Positions 1 to 11,617 of a stretch of 64,000 nt of DNA are shown in pieces. How positions within the stretch are numbered: the first letter of the stretch is position 1; each line of letters opens with the position of its first letter. The notes beneath the pieces are model-generated. The model worked only from the letters and a program-made list of their open reading frames with translations, made no database searches and was not told the DNA's origin. This stretch comes from Dryococelus australis (Eukaryota; Arthropoda; Insecta; Phasmatodea; Phasmatidae). The stretch lies in assembly GCA_029891345.1 (NCBI GenBank), contig CM057009.1, positions 90,071,416 through 90,135,415 on the forward strand, written 5' to 3'. The position numbers and the translations under genes are program-made.

Positions 1-1390
1 TTTTTTATCGTAGTCAGATTTTTAATTATCTAACATTTTTATCTCTGCAATATAGATTTTAGGGTAGCGTAGATCGCCAAGAAAAACCCAAAACCCTTGC
101 GCGATTAATCGTTTGTCCATCTATGGTTGTATATCAACAAATTATACTATACAAGCTCAAATCTTCCATAGTGACACTATACATCGTGATGAAACAATTC
201 CCTTAAGTCAATGTAAATAAAAATCAACGTTGTTTATAATTGTAATTTGTAGTATAGTTGTATAGTAACGTCAGTGGTATCAATTTTTGTAGTTATAAAC
301 ATTATCATAAAGAAGAACTATTTATAATATTGCTCACTATTTTTCATAATTGGCCTATTATGGTATCCCCATAGAGTGATACAGCCACAGAGTTTCGATG
401 AAAAAAAAACGAATGGAAGCTAATCTTGCGGTAGTTGTTAAATATTCTGGCGTCTTTCCAAGCTAGCCGCGTTTAAATTTTATTATTGAGTTGTTTAACA
501 ACTTATTTAATACTCAATAATATTTTATTTTCCAATTACACTCGACAAGAGCTTTTATTTGGTGTCCGTAAGTCCAACACTGTGAGAGTAAATGTTCGCC
601 AAATGGAAATGTTCATTATATAGAGAGGTATTACCATTTTATTTATTATTTATATTTATTTGATACCCTTTCCCAAAGAGATTTCATTTGATACCCATAT
701 TACTGTGGATAAAAAAAAAATTTATTCTGGCTTTGAATGGAAAATGTGGCCACGTTGCTTATCGACATTTCAGCATGAGACGTTAAAATATTATAAAATA
801 AGCTCTTTTAATAGTTCAGCTTTCGTAACTAAAGGTTTATTCTCAACTGTCGCGATTGATAAGACAGATTTTATATCGCTATGGGCACAAGCGAGATTAC
901 GCAGAGGTCAATATGAATTGTCTTTCCTGCTAGGAAACCAAAGTCTTTTGGTGTGTAAAAAGCAAAGCACCTCATTACTACCGAAGCCAAACAACATATA
1001 CTGTGCATTGCCGTTTCTCGGGCAAACACTGGTTCAAGAGATACTTTTTTACAACAGGCAATCTTGAACATTTTTTCTAAACATGTTTTTTTACACACAA
1101 ATCTTTGCTCATAGAAATCTTGGCAGTAAAATATGCAAATTAAAGGCGTGCGAAACAGTACAAAACACTGCAAAAAAATTTGCTCACATATGTAAGAAAA
1201 ACTGTAATGTAGGCTTGCCCTCGTTTGGCTTTTGCATAGTGGCTTCCAAAATCTTGTAAACTTAAGTTTAGGTTGTGTTCAATGCGCTCGTAATTATCGG
1301 GTAGTAACAACTGTAAGACCTACGAGAGTGAAGTGAGTTGGTAATGTGGCTATAGCACAGAATTACCAGCTGCTTACTCCAGCCTAGATA
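1..1390. other. AT-rich stretch without recognised gene
   Basis: I see no gene here. The longest open frames (about 100-135 codons near 660-1173 on both strands) overlap each other, have no recognisable domain and show no codon-level signal. The DNA is A/T-rich with short homopolymer runs, typical of intergenic sequence in this window. Confidence 0.5.
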
Positions 1391-2013
1391 CACTGATTTG
1401 TTTGGAGAAACCAAATTATTTGTTTGTATAGGGGCAATGAAATACTTTGTTGCTGAAACCAAATATTTTGTGGTTCTCGTTTGGTTGCCCCAAACTGTAA
1501 GATTTGGTTGGTGTAACTAAAGATTGGTTTGGCTACACGTACATTAAATAGTTTGGTCCGATGTAAAAATTACTTAACAAGCTCGGACGAGTTTCGAACC
1601 TAGATTACCTGCCGTCGATCGCTACGCCGTAGAAATCTCACCTAATGGGCAACTGATGACGCCGGAAAACTTTTAAATAGATATAGTCCAAATATTGGGC
1701 AACGTGTGCAAACAAATATTTCAAGTTTTACAGTTGCATTGTTTTATTAGAGTGTTTTTACGATTGTTAATCATCAATATATATGCACTAACAAACACGG
1801 TTACTATCCTCATTTACACAAAAGAATACAAACAAACTCTCGAACGGTATTTTCGAACGAAGGCACTGAAATGAGTGGCCAAACTAATATGTACAGTTGT
1901 TTCAACTTGTTGCTTTTCATATTTTGTTTGCTTAGCAATATATTGTGTTAAGGCAACTTAATATATATTTGGCCCTATACAAACAAATATTTGGTTCGAT
2001 TTTCTCTCAGTGA
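1391..2013. mobile_element. CACTGAG-TIR element, copy 1 (5'-deleted)
   Basis: This is a non-coding element also present at 17103-17848 and 55120-55884. The right end reads ...CGATTTTCTCTCAGTG; its reverse complement begins CACTGAGAGAAAATCGAACC, and the left end begins CACTGA but lacks about 25 bases that copy 3 has just inside the terminus. The terminal thirds contain many AAACAAATAT/AAACCAAAT motifs that pair with each other, so the copy could fold on itself. No transposase frame is present, so it is probably a non-autonomous DNA transposon. Its superfamily is not clear because no consistent target-site duplication is visible. Confidence 0.7.
1580..1665 (-). repeat. tRNA-like module inside CACTGAG element
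   Basis: Read on the minus strand, this block has a B-box-like GGTTCGAAACTC (1589-1600) preceded by an A-box-like GGCGTAGCGATCG. The same block occurs at the same place and orientation in the other two copies of the element, so it belonged to their ancestor. It is too degenerate to be a working tRNA. A Pol III promoter relic or an ancient SINE insertion would explain it. Confidence 0.5.
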
Positions 2014-3418
2014 GGCAAGGCCGAACAGGTCACTGTTCCAGAACATCACAACTTAGCAGGATGTAGCTCATGGGGGAATGGAAGAGAGATATTTTTTACC
2101 GCAAGAACAAGTTAATGTCACGTGTCCTTCTCGTAGTACACAACTTACATAAGCGGGTAGTAAAAATGGAGTCTTGTTGTTTACTACTTACATTTTTTTC
2201 CCCTTGGAGATAAAAACTTAAGCATCGTGCAGATCTGTAAAGTGGTAACTTTGTATCATATGTATGACTTCTCTAACAGCAAACAGTTTTTTATTGAAAT
2301 TTTGTAGGAAATATCACCCAGCGATTTGTGATTCCGGCAATATTATCATAACAATCTGCGGTGTATACAAGATAGGGATGTCAATTTAGCAGATTGTATC
2401 ACGGCATATGATACTGATCAGTGTGTATTGCTTTCCGTGCGACAGTTATTTTATGGGTCCAGATATTTCAGAACACAATTAAAAGTTGCATTTATCTGCA
2501 CACTGACAATAGAAGCACAATATAACTCTTTATAATATACATATTTGAGTCACGTATCACCATATGTAAAGTGTCATATATTTCATATCAAATAACTATT
2601 TCCACAATTTTTTCGGATTGCATAAATTGTCTTGAATTTTACACATTCTCACACACGAGTATACATTAACATTTACCAGCATTTATGAACTCAAAAGATT
2701 GCTTCATTTATGTGAAAGGATGTTTAAAAATTCCTCTACGCGACAAAGGGTACTTATAGAAATATTTTTTAGGTGATAACATACTAAGCCTACATATATG
2801 TTTTAATTACGCAAAAAAAAAATACGTCCCTTCAAAGTTTTAATGCTTAGAGGTATTTTATGGGCAAATATCGACAAATTTTACAAACATAATATGCTCT
2901 CTATCTTAGAACGATCGTAGCGATGGCATATTTTAAAAAAGTTTTTGTGTTACCAATGCTTTGCTTGCTGAATTGAGCTAACGCAAGAAATTATTTTCGT
3001 GGATCAGTGGAGAAAATAAAACCCTTGTGATTAAAATGTTTATAATGCTAGTGTACGGCATTTTTTACCCGGATTTCCTGCTGTGAGTTTCCACTTCTGT
3101 CACGAAGACAGTATTTTATTATGTTTTATTGGTTGATTTATGTTAAACATAAGCAGTTAGTAAGATACTTAAATAAAACGGCTATCGATGAAGCACGCAT
3201 ATTTTGAGCATTTCCGAATAGTTATGTCGGCTATGGGCTTACATCATGGTTTGTTATCGTTAAACGTAAGTAGTTTATAAAGCTGTAATTTAAATTTTAA
3301 TTTTTATGAACAATATTTTATTTGGAAGCCACATTTCACTAAACTTATATTTGGATCGAGTTTCACTATAAAATTAAATAACATATAAACAACCGAATTA
3401 CTTAGATAAGGTCAGCAA
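2014..3418. other. AT-rich stretch, nothing recognised
   Basis: No open frame longer than about 60 codons with any recognisable motif, no RNA gene and no clear repeat were seen in this stretch. Confidence 0.5.
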
Positions 3419-3909
3419 GAAAATGATACTGGACAACATAGGCCTTAGTTTACCGCCAGTTATTACCGGAAGAAGCATTTACATGGCACTTGTACAATAA
3501 CAGCGAATTGATCACATGTTAAGGTCAATTCAAATTCAACCGTAGCAAGCGTTGTGAAGGAAGCAAGAGTGCGTCACAATGAATCCAATACAGTCCATAT
3601 ATGCGTTGGTGAAGGTTTTTACCTATTTATGGGATCGAATAATCAAAAACCATGTATCGCCAAAATGATACTGGACAACATAGGCCTTAGTTTACCGCCA
3701 GTTATTACCGGAAGAAGCATTTACATGACACTTGTACAATAACAGCGAATTGATCACATGTTAACGTCAATTCAAATTCAACCGTATCAAGCGTTGTGAA
3801 GGAAGCAAGAGTGCGTCACAATGAATCCAATACAGTCCATATATGCGTTGGTGAAGGTTTTTACCTATTTATGGGATCGAATAATCAAAAACCATGTATC
3901 GCCAAAATG
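3419..3909. repeat. Two-copy tandem duplication, 242-bp period
   Basis: The block starting AAATGATACTGGACAACATA at 3421 begins again at 3663 and runs to about 3909, where the unit ends in CCATGTATCGCCAAAATG. The two copies differ at only a few positions (for example GGCACTTG versus GACACTTG near 3485/3727). Small open frames inside (3554-3742 and 3821-4003) are the same sequence read in different frames and are not evidence of a gene. The near identity implies a recent duplication. Confidence 0.9.
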
Positions 3910-5584
3910 GCCAACTAACATATTATGCCAGAAACTGAAGAGCGTTAAATTAAAGATAAGAAATTATGCATTTGTCTTTGGAATCATCACGTGTTCGGTT
4001 TAAAATAATCTTGTGTCCCTTTATATTATTGATGGGAATATTTTAATGTAAACCCGAAACTCTAGGAAATTACTGCATAGTTACTTTTGTTTCTTACTCG
4101 CAGGCGTGGCACAATTATTCTAAACAGTACGCTGTGTTTGAAAATTAAAGGAAAACAAAAATATTACTAAAACTTATATTAAGCTACAGAGCCACGCCAT
4201 TTTTCCTGCTCCGGGTCCACCACCCCAACTGCACATTACAAAATAGTTGAAAAACGTATCATAGAACTAATTTGTTTCAAATATTACAAATCACAATTAA
4301 TACTCGCCACGTAAATAGATTTTCCTTGCATGTAAAATTTTAGGACACAAATTTTGGATTCTATTGCTCACATTTATGCACCCTCAAAGAACGCGCTCGT
4401 CATTGTTTATGCCGATAAGCATTCGCGGGTGGGAGACATAGTTTTCGTTCATGTCTATTCATTTTCGGAATAATACTCGCCGTGTGGAATGAGACAGATA
4501 CATACAGGCGACTCCGATGCTTGCAAATATTACACACGTTCTCAATTTGAAACAAATATCAATTTTTTTTCTGTGAACTTAAACAAATTTGCAAAGCGTG
4601 AATTTTTTTCAACACGCAGAAGAGACTATTTCTACGCTACATTATTTAATTAACTTTTTTAGTTCACGAGAATATGAAAACTCATGGAAAATATTCACCG
4701 CTTTATTTTTGCTGTTTGAAGCGGAAAATTGATTTTAAGCATTTAAAAGCGGTTTATTTATTTTTACATAATATTTCGTTAGAATAAGTGTTGTAATATC
4801 AATTTTATTAATCAAATTTAAAAAAAAAGTTTGGCTGTGTGGCTGTTTTCGAGATACGGATGTTTGTTTTGAGTGAATACGTCTACGTTGACGAGCTCAG
4901 ACGCCTTGATGTTGGTTATTTTACGTTCCCCGCACTGCTTCGCTCTATAATATGGGATTTTATGACTAACACTGGAATGCTTTTGATATGCTCTTTCTAA
5001 CCGTATACGATTTCTGTATTTCGACTCTGCATTTTGACGAGTATAGGTTGAAATTAAGTTTTTACGTTAAACTCGTGCAATTTCACCATAACCATGGCAC
5101 ACGAATGTTTTTACGCTCGCAATAGATTGACCTTTACGAGAGCAGTCGATTTAAATTCAAACGAGCGTCGTGGTTTCTCATAGTCCCATGTTATACTAAG
5201 CGAAAATCATGAGACGCGACGAAAAGAACTCAAAATCCCCCCCCCCCCCTTTTTCACACCGTAATGCGAAATGCCCTCGCAGTCCTCACTCAACGTAACA
5301 TATCCTTTGATCCATTGAAAATCGAGTGGTGTAATTACATTTTGAACGTAGATGATAGATTTGGAGCTGCAATGCCGAACTGTATACCCCGATTTCATTG
5401 CCATAGTATTTCTGGATTGCCTCCCACAATGGCCGCAAATTTAAAGACGTATTCACGTCGAAAAAAATATTTACGCATAAAACATTTTTACACGTTGATT
5501 TCAAAGTAATGCGATTTAGATGAGAGTGAATTTTTTTAAACTGTTTACTTGAAAAGTGTTTACTTTACCGTGAATAGCCTTGAC
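3910..5584. other. AT-rich stretch with a poly-C run
   Basis: No gene is recognised. A run of 13 C at 5237-5249 is the only striking feature. Short overlapping open frames at 5207-5509 on both strands have no recognisable content. Confidence 0.45.
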
Positions 5585-5765
5585 GGTTTGGTGTAGGTAG
5601 AGAGACGAATCAAGTTTGCTCAGACAAGCAGGCATGGGAAAAGGAATTCGTCAATGACTTTTCATAAGTAATCGTCCCAGCACATGATGTCCGGTCTCGT
5701 AATCGAACCCATGCCCTCACAAACGCGAGTCCAGCGAAATACCAGTACGCCACGTTTGAGTTGGA
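5585..5765 (-). mobile_element. tRNA-derived SINE remnant
   Basis: On the minus strand a tRNA-like head begins near 5765: an A-box-like GTGGCGTACTGG (5742-5753) is followed about 35 bases later by a B-box GGGTTCGATTAC (around 5700-5710). A non-tRNA body with GTGCTGGGACGATTAC follows toward 5590. The order head then body is that of a SINE. No poly(A) tail or flanking duplication was found, so the copy is old. Confidence 0.55.
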
Positions 5766-5904
5766 GTTAGGAACTTACATTACAACCAGTCGGATAGAGA
5801 TTGGGTGTTATTTTTTAAGTTTAACGGAAATGGTGCAGTGAAACTGAATTAGGATTTGGATTGGATCTCCATTGCCTACAATGACTACGAAAAGAGTAAC
5901 AAAA

Positions 5905-6045
5905 AAAAACGAAGAACGCAATATATGAATGAGGAATATAATATAAATAAACACACATATGGATCGTTGTGTCTTGTTCCATGAGTATGTTTATTTATAT
6001 TATCTCATTTTGATTGCATTTGTGTTCCTCATTCGTATTCTTGGT
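5905..6045. repeat. Imperfect inverted repeat
   Basis: The arm GAATGAGGAATATAATATAA followed by ATAAACACACATATGGAT (about 5927-5966) is mirrored by the reverse complement of CCATGAGTATGTTTATTTAT and ATTCGTATTC (about 5980-6040), with a spacer of about 15 bases. The right arm has extra bases in the middle. It could be the core of a small palindromic element; no coding sequence is associated. Confidence 0.55.
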
Positions 6046-6420
6046 TATTTGAGACTTGAGAGACAATCAAGATCCGAATTCAGAGATTGGACTGTACTGA
6101 GGAGCGGGGTTTGAAGGGGTGTCAAAAAAAGGTACATAATTCTATTATTGTTGAAACTGCAGAGCAACAAGAGGCGAAGGGAAACAGCAGGACTTGTGTT
6201 ACAGGTGGAGTTGAGGCGCATTTGCAGGACTAGGCTCTCTCCATGAGGTTCCCAGCGGGTTGAGGAGAGAGAGGCTACGTGGCTCTTTGGGAGCTCCGTC
6301 AAGGGGAAACGGGAATGTGGTCTGGACCGGCCGGCCAGCCCATGAATCAATGCAGCTAGAACTTCCGCAGAGAGCAGGCTGAGAGTCCACCTTTTATATT
6401 TCAAAAACTGCAGGCATGCT
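6043..6420 (-). promoter_or_regulatory. GC-richer, TATA-containing LTR/promoter-like block
   Basis: On the minus strand a TATA-type motif AAATATAAAAGGTGG (6388-6402) precedes a C/T-rich, GC-richer stretch open for 119 codons (6045-6404). The composition jump relative to flanking AT-rich DNA and the TATA placement resemble a U3/R segment of an LTR or an isolated promoter. No matching second LTR, primer site or terminal TG/CA was identified, so this is a weak call. Confidence 0.25.
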
Positions 6421-7595
6421 TGCGACTCTTTGCAAAGAATATTCCTTCCCTTTTTAATATTTTAATTTATTAATTCATTAAATGCTAAATAATAAAAAAA
6501 TTATTAACTTTATGGTGTTATACGTAACTATAATATACATGAGCTAAAAACCTTCAATCAAAGAGTTTTGTAAAGTTTTAGTTTAGTATATTTTATATTC
6601 TCGTGATAAGATAAAAAAAATCAGCAGTAAGATACATAACAAATAAAGGCGGAAAAGTAAAATAAATAGCTTAGAAAAGTAATCAAACTTAAATTTTGTA
6701 TTTTATACCTACTTCTAAATTACACATAAACTACAAGGTTGGCTCAGTAATTGTTGAACTCACAAGAAAACCGCAAAAAAAATTAATTGGGGAATTTATT
6801 ACAGATCTTGCTAATTGTTCTCATTTACAAGAGATCTCAAATTAAAGGTAGAATTTAAAGCCAATTACATGAGAACAAAATTAAAATATTTCAAAATATC
6901 ATAAATTGTTTTTTTACAACGTTTCTATAACCCTAAGAATTACTTTTGTTAAATTAAAAATTATGTTAAATATGTTTATTTGTTTTTAAACATTGTTAAA
7001 GAATACAATCCTTAAAATTATTACAAAAATGAACTGAAGTTTTTTCTATCATACTGTATAAGCATATTTTTATAAAATTTCCTTTTATATAAAATAAAAA
7101 TTTTAAATCCCTAAAACATAGAGAAAATTTGTTTTGACCACTTTAACGGCCTTAATATAAGGCAAAGAAATTGTGAAGGTTCGTAATAAAAAATTACACC
7201 CGCATTTTCCTGCAATGAGCACAGAAAGGAAACTCATTCTGGAAAAAATAATATTCAATGGAGCCGGCGCCGATCAAACATACGAACTCCGGAACGCAAA
7301 TCAGTCATGCTAAACTATGAAAAGCTTACACTCGATATGTGTGTGAAAGACTACAGAATGAATTTACGTCTAAAATATAAATGTTTCATAATTGGAACAC
7401 AACAAATTAAAATACAAAAATATATATATATGACATTATAAATTGCTGTTGAAAATGGTTTTACCGCGTTCATTGTTAACAGAGCACTTTTGAAACCATA
7501 ATATTGAAGAAGGAAAAACCAAATCCCTTCTAATCGCATTAATTTTAATGCATACACAGGCTGACAATTTCTCACTAAAGTTGACAGCGATGATA
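6421..7595. other. Very AT-rich stretch, nothing recognised
   Basis: Long A and T runs, no protein-like frame and no repeat clear enough to name. Small frames at 7351-7575 are not recognised. Confidence 0.5.
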
Positions 7596-7846
7596 AAGGC
7601 TGTTCCTGTTCACGTTAAAGTGAGCACTTTTTAAGGCCCTAAAAATAGGCAGTTACCTCTTAATAAATATAGGTATTTTATTGCAGTCTCAGACGTTACA
7701 CTTTGAGACCGATAAATTGTGTACGCTATGTTCATTAGTAATATTGCAATGTTTGAATTAAAAAGTGGCGGAAAGGTAGAAATTAATTGGAAGGAAATAT
7801 TTAGCAGGGCCATAAAATGTGGTCACTTTTCCGTGAACAGGCTATA
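7596..7846. mobile_element. GGCTGTTCAC-type TIR element, short copy
   Basis: The left end contains CCTGTTCACGTTAAAGTGAG and the right end, reverse-complemented, reads CCTGTTCACGGAAAAGTGAC, giving imperfect inverted ends of about 35 bases (TTTTTAAGGCC versus ATTTTATGGCC follow). The ends match those of the copies at 9546-9956 and 57828-58219, but the interior differs. There is no coding capacity, so it is a MITE-like, non-autonomous element. Confidence 0.6.
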
Positions 7847-7974
7847 GAAAAGTATTTCCATGTCTAATTCTATGAAACACTACTTCAAACTAATTTTTTT
7901 CCCCTACTGAATTATTTTATTGAATATTTATTTTATTTACAATTGGCATCTTAGTAATATAATTTTACGTGCGG

Positions 7975-8560
7975 TCAGTCTCATCGCGGAGGAGGGAGGG
8001 GGAGGGAACGGTGACTCACTGCTACCCGCCCTTCCACTGCTTCCGCAGCTACGTCGCCAGGTTAGCAGGGGGAATTATTGACAGCTGGCCGGGACTGACG
8101 TCTCTGCCTCCTCCCCTTTGATGGGGTCGACAACTTGAGAGCGTGTACCAGAATTTTCCAGCTGACATCTCCCTGGGCGTGTCCCATGGTGTGAGCAAGG
8201 TTCTGGGTCAGGGCACCTACAATATAAATACGGCTGCATTCGGTGGGTCGACAGTCTGTGATAGCCACATGGCTTGGGTGCGACAACTGTCTAGCGAAGC
8301 TCGAGAACTCGTGGGATTTCGAAGAGGACAGGCGGCAAATAAGGGCGTGCGAGACTGCGACGGATGTGTGTGTCTGTGTATGTGTGTGCAGCGGCTACTA
8401 ACTAGAGTGCGCGGGTGCTACGGAGGGCAAGATATCCGAATAATTGTGGCCTACTGTAAATGGGAGCGCTTGGGACGTTCCAGAACATTCCGGACAGGAA
8501 ATAATGGCGAGATTTTGACTGAAACAAGGCGGGACTGAAAATATTAGTGATATAGACTTT
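7975..8560 (+). promoter_or_regulatory. GC-rich TATA-containing block of unknown nature
   Basis: This is one of the few GC-rich islands. It contains a TATA-type motif ACAATATAAATACGG (about 8217-8231), a (TG)-rich stretch near 8366-8390 and an open frame of 131 codons (8143-8538) whose translation I do not recognise. The composition suggests a retroelement LTR or an isolated promoter with first exon. Neither is proven: no partner LTR, splice site or known domain was found. Confidence 0.25.
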
Positions 8561-9545
8561 GTTCTAAATACTGGATGAGTCATATATCATATATATATGA
8601 ATAAAGTAAATGTGTTCTGGACAGTCTTAATTTCGCATATGGGGTAGTAATACAAAATTCGCTGAATATATGTCTTAAGCAGTGCAATAAAAACGCTCCA
8701 TTAACCACAAAATGTATGTACAAGTATTAAGATAACTGAAGAATACGCATATATTTAAAAATATGAAAGAAGTGATGTAATTTTATTATCTATGTGTCCA
8801 AGTAAAATATTTTAGAAAAAAATTGTTTTTTTCTCACTTCCATCAGAGTGCGCACAAGAACTTCTTAACATTATTTTATGCGCGGTTGACGCTGCTGCGG
8901 TTCATTCCGATTATGAAGGTTATGAGCATCTAAAAACCACAGGTAAGCCACGGATCTATGTGACAACTACAAGGTTAATATATTTTCCCCAGTCAGCCCC
9001 CCACTTTAAAGGTTGAGACTTTAAAAAGAAACATTCAAATCAATTCAAACCACACCAGAAAAATTCTACAATCCACTTAGAAGGCTTACTTGGCAAAATT
9101 TGGATGTGGTAGCAAATGTGCATGGCTAAGTCCTTTAAAAGACTGTATTTCCTCATTCCCTAGCTCCGTTACACACATGTCCCACGGGACCTCTTTAAAA
9201 AGACTCATCCAGTATTTACTTAAATATCAAAACATTTTCAGTTGCGCCCACAAAAATGTTGAACAGAAACAAGTAGGGCATTAAATAACATTGTCAATGT
9301 GAGATTTAAGGGCTAACGAAATCTGATCTAGGTTTATGGTAGTGATTTAGTGCTTGGTCCCAGAAGATCTTTACTCAAAATTTTGGAGCATGTTGGACTA
9401 TTTCGAGAGTTGTAGCCGGGGAGACTTAGCTGTGTAACGGCAATGAGAAAAAAATCATCAGAAGATGTGACAACAGAGCAGTGTGTAGTCTGGTATCGTG
9501 GCAGCAGCAACCAGGCTTCTGTATAAGCAACACAATGTTCTGTTA
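8561..9545. other. Intergenic stretch, nothing recognised
   Basis: Apart from a short AT microsatellite near 8582-8598, nothing stands out. Open frames are short and unrecognised. Confidence 0.45.
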
Positions 9546-9956
9546 TAGGATTTTCACGGTAAAACGAGCACTTGTGAAAGCCCTGCTTAAGATCTACTTG
9601 TATGCACTGTGTGTATTCTTCCGCTTTATGTAAGATCAACCTTGTCGTGGGCCTCATCGCTATATTGAGGCGTCGGTCAAGTGAAACAGTGAAATTATTA
9701 GAAAAGTAAATATCCAACAAAACACTTCGATGCATTAAAAAATAAACAGAAAGCGAAAGAAATTATTTTAGTCAGCAATGGTTACCTAACACTTATAATA
9801 CGACGTTAAGACACGGAACTACTTTCCATCCATCGTCACCAACTTTACTGGGCGCAGGTCACTTAGGGAACTCGTTGAAATATATGTAGACATGGGGCAG
9901 TGACTTATTTCTAAGGTTGATTTCAAAAGTGATCATTTTATAGTGAACAGCCTTTA
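9546..9956 (+). mobile_element. GGCTGTTCAC-type TIR element, full-length copy A
   Basis: The left end TTTTCACGGTAAAACGAGCA and the right end, reverse complement of CATTTTATAGTGAACAGCC, form imperfect inverted repeats. The interior motif GCCCTGCTTAAGATCTACTT and the later GGCGTCGGTCAAG... and CTAAGGTTGATTTC segments align along their length with 57828-58219. No open frame covers it on the plus strand; the minus-strand frame of 133 codons inside is not recognised. It is a non-autonomous element of about 0.4 kb. Confidence 0.7.
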
Positions 9957-10056
9957 GTTTATTACAGTTACGTTCTTGCGGGAAAAATTCGAATATTGGT
10001 ACGGTTTCACAGTGGTACGAACAACCTATCGCATTACTTCATCTACACCATCAGTC

Positions 10057-10132
10057 TAGATGGATTATGTCGTCTCTTAAGACCTCGATGTTAAGAGCCG
10101 TGCAAATCTCTTCACTCACTAGATGGATTATG
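10057..10132 (+). mobile_element. 5'-truncated SINE tail with 13-bp target duplication
   Basis: A 50-base insert (10070-10119) carrying the tail sequence AAGACCTCGATGTTAAGAGC and ending CTTCACTCAC is bracketed by identical copies of TAGATGGATTATG (10057-10069 and 10120-10132). The same tail occurs at the end of the SINE at 31591-31850. Direct repeats of this length around a 5'-truncated 3' end are the hallmark of LINE-machinery retrotransposition. Confidence 0.85.
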
Positions 10133-10339
10133 GGTATAAAAATTTGGTTCCTAAAATGATACTTTTTTATCAGCAAACGGTCTTCTCCTTTTCCTGAAAA
10201 TTTATTCGCGGAAGGGAGGAACGCGTGCCTTTCGCAATTTTTTCCACTCATCGACAGACGACGGACTACTTACTTCAGAAAAGGGCGGTGCCTTTGTGGT
10301 CAGCGCTGGCCGGCATTTGAAGGCTTCAAAGGCCCAAGC

Positions 10340-10760
10340 TGTGGAAATCTGTGGAGAAAAAAAAAGGGGGGGGGGTGAGTTGGAAGCTTTGACCGCCCGA
10401 GGGAGTATAAGGTGTAGGCTACGTGCAGTCGTGAGTCACTCGAGGACGCTATCAGAGGCTGTGATGTGACAACTCGTGAAAAGAACGGGGATGTCTCTAG
10501 CGGCAGAAGAACCGCGTGGAGTAAGAAACGAGGTTGACGTGTGCGCAAGAATGTTACGCCAGTCTCGCAGCGCACCGGACGCTAGCAGCTCAAAATCCCG
10601 GTTGAGTAGTTCAGTGGAGTGGAATGGAGTGGAGAGATTTAAACTGCTCCTAAGAGTGAAATAGTTGTGTTTGCGTGTATAAGCGCATCTTGGTGAATAA
10701 ATGTTTTGCCAATACTACTTTTTGTCATAAAAGATTAAAAAAAAAAAAAAAAAAACAATT
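10340..10760 (+). promoter_or_regulatory. GC-rich block from TATA-like box to poly(A)
   Basis: A poly-G run (10362-10374) is followed by a TATA-like GAGTATAAGGTG (about 10402), a GC-rich body, an AATAAA signal (10697-10702) and a run of about 18 A (10738-10756). This could be a degenerate LTR or a retro-copied transcript. The small frames inside are not recognised, and no target-site duplication was found. Confidence 0.3.
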
Positions 10761-11104
10761 ATATGTGAACCTATTTTTTTTTATTTTTATTTTTTTACTT
10801 TTGTCATATTAAGTGTATTCTTGGAGAAAAAGAAAAGCGTGCAATTTGTTAAAACATTGCATTTTTAAAGCTTGCCTATGCAGTCTCCGTAAGTGGCAAG
10901 AGAAAAGTACAAATATACGGGCGTAGTTTAATATGTGAGATTTCATCGCATGTAATAAAACCCCACTGTTACAGATCTCGTTTGCACAGTACAGCGTCAC
11001 GACGGAAACACTGCACGCCCTGTGCGTAGGAGCGATGAGGCGCTGGAAGTGCGTGTTAGTGTCGCACGGTTCGCATTCTCGCTTGAAAAAAGAAAAAAAA
11101 AAAG

Positions 11105-11352
11105 GGGGGCCTATCCCACTCTTAACAACGAGGCCTTGAGAGCCGATGAGTTTGAAGCGAGGTGAGTATGTAGCAACGTCGGGATGCAAGGGCGGAGGTA
11201 AACGGGAGATCTGCGAAAATAAACCCGCCGACCAGAGGTATTGTCCGGCACAATCACCACGTACGAACCACAGGGAGTGGGCCCACCGGGATTCGAGCCC
11301 GGTTTGCGTTGGTGGGAGGTGAGTAGTCTGGTCACTACACCACCGTGGACCC
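11105..11352 (-). mobile_element. tRNA-derived SINE, near full length
   Basis: Reading the minus strand from 11352, the head contains an A-box-like GTGTAGTGACCAG (11328-11340) and a B-box GGGCTCGAATCCC (11286-11300), separated as in tRNA. The body has CTGGTCGGCGGGTTT and AGATCTCCCGTTTACC, and the tail has TACTCACCTCGCTTCA and GGCTCTCAAGGCCTCG. Body and tail match the SINE at 31591-31850 on the plus strand. A G-rich/A-rich run lies at the tail end. The small open frames here come from the SINE and are not genes. Confidence 0.8.
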
Positions 11353-11617
11353 CTTTGAAGAGTTCATCTTAATTAATTAATTAATTTTTTTTTAGTTTAA
11401 AAGGAGACAAAATAAAGTTTACAGTTTCGGTTGTTGGCGTTTAGTACACAAGAGCATGCCACAAACCTCACTCTTTATAAAATGGATTATAGTAATTAAA
11501 ATTTGCTCCAAGTGGGGCATGCCCAAGAACTGTACTGAAGTATCTAGAGAACCCATGAAATTAATTCACGTTACCATTGCACGTTGTGTGACTGTTATCA
11601 AAACTAATTTTACTTAG
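11353..11617. other. Spacer, nothing recognised
   Basis: AT-rich DNA with a short (TTAA)n run near 11370-11385. Confidence 0.4.

Noticed and set aside
1580-1665. Functional tRNA gene
   Set aside because: A- and B-box-like motifs are present, but the arms do not pair and the block recurs inside a transposon family.
8143-8538. 131-codon plus-strand gene
   Set aside because: Lies in a GC-rich island with a TG microsatellite, no known domain, and competing frames on the minus strand.
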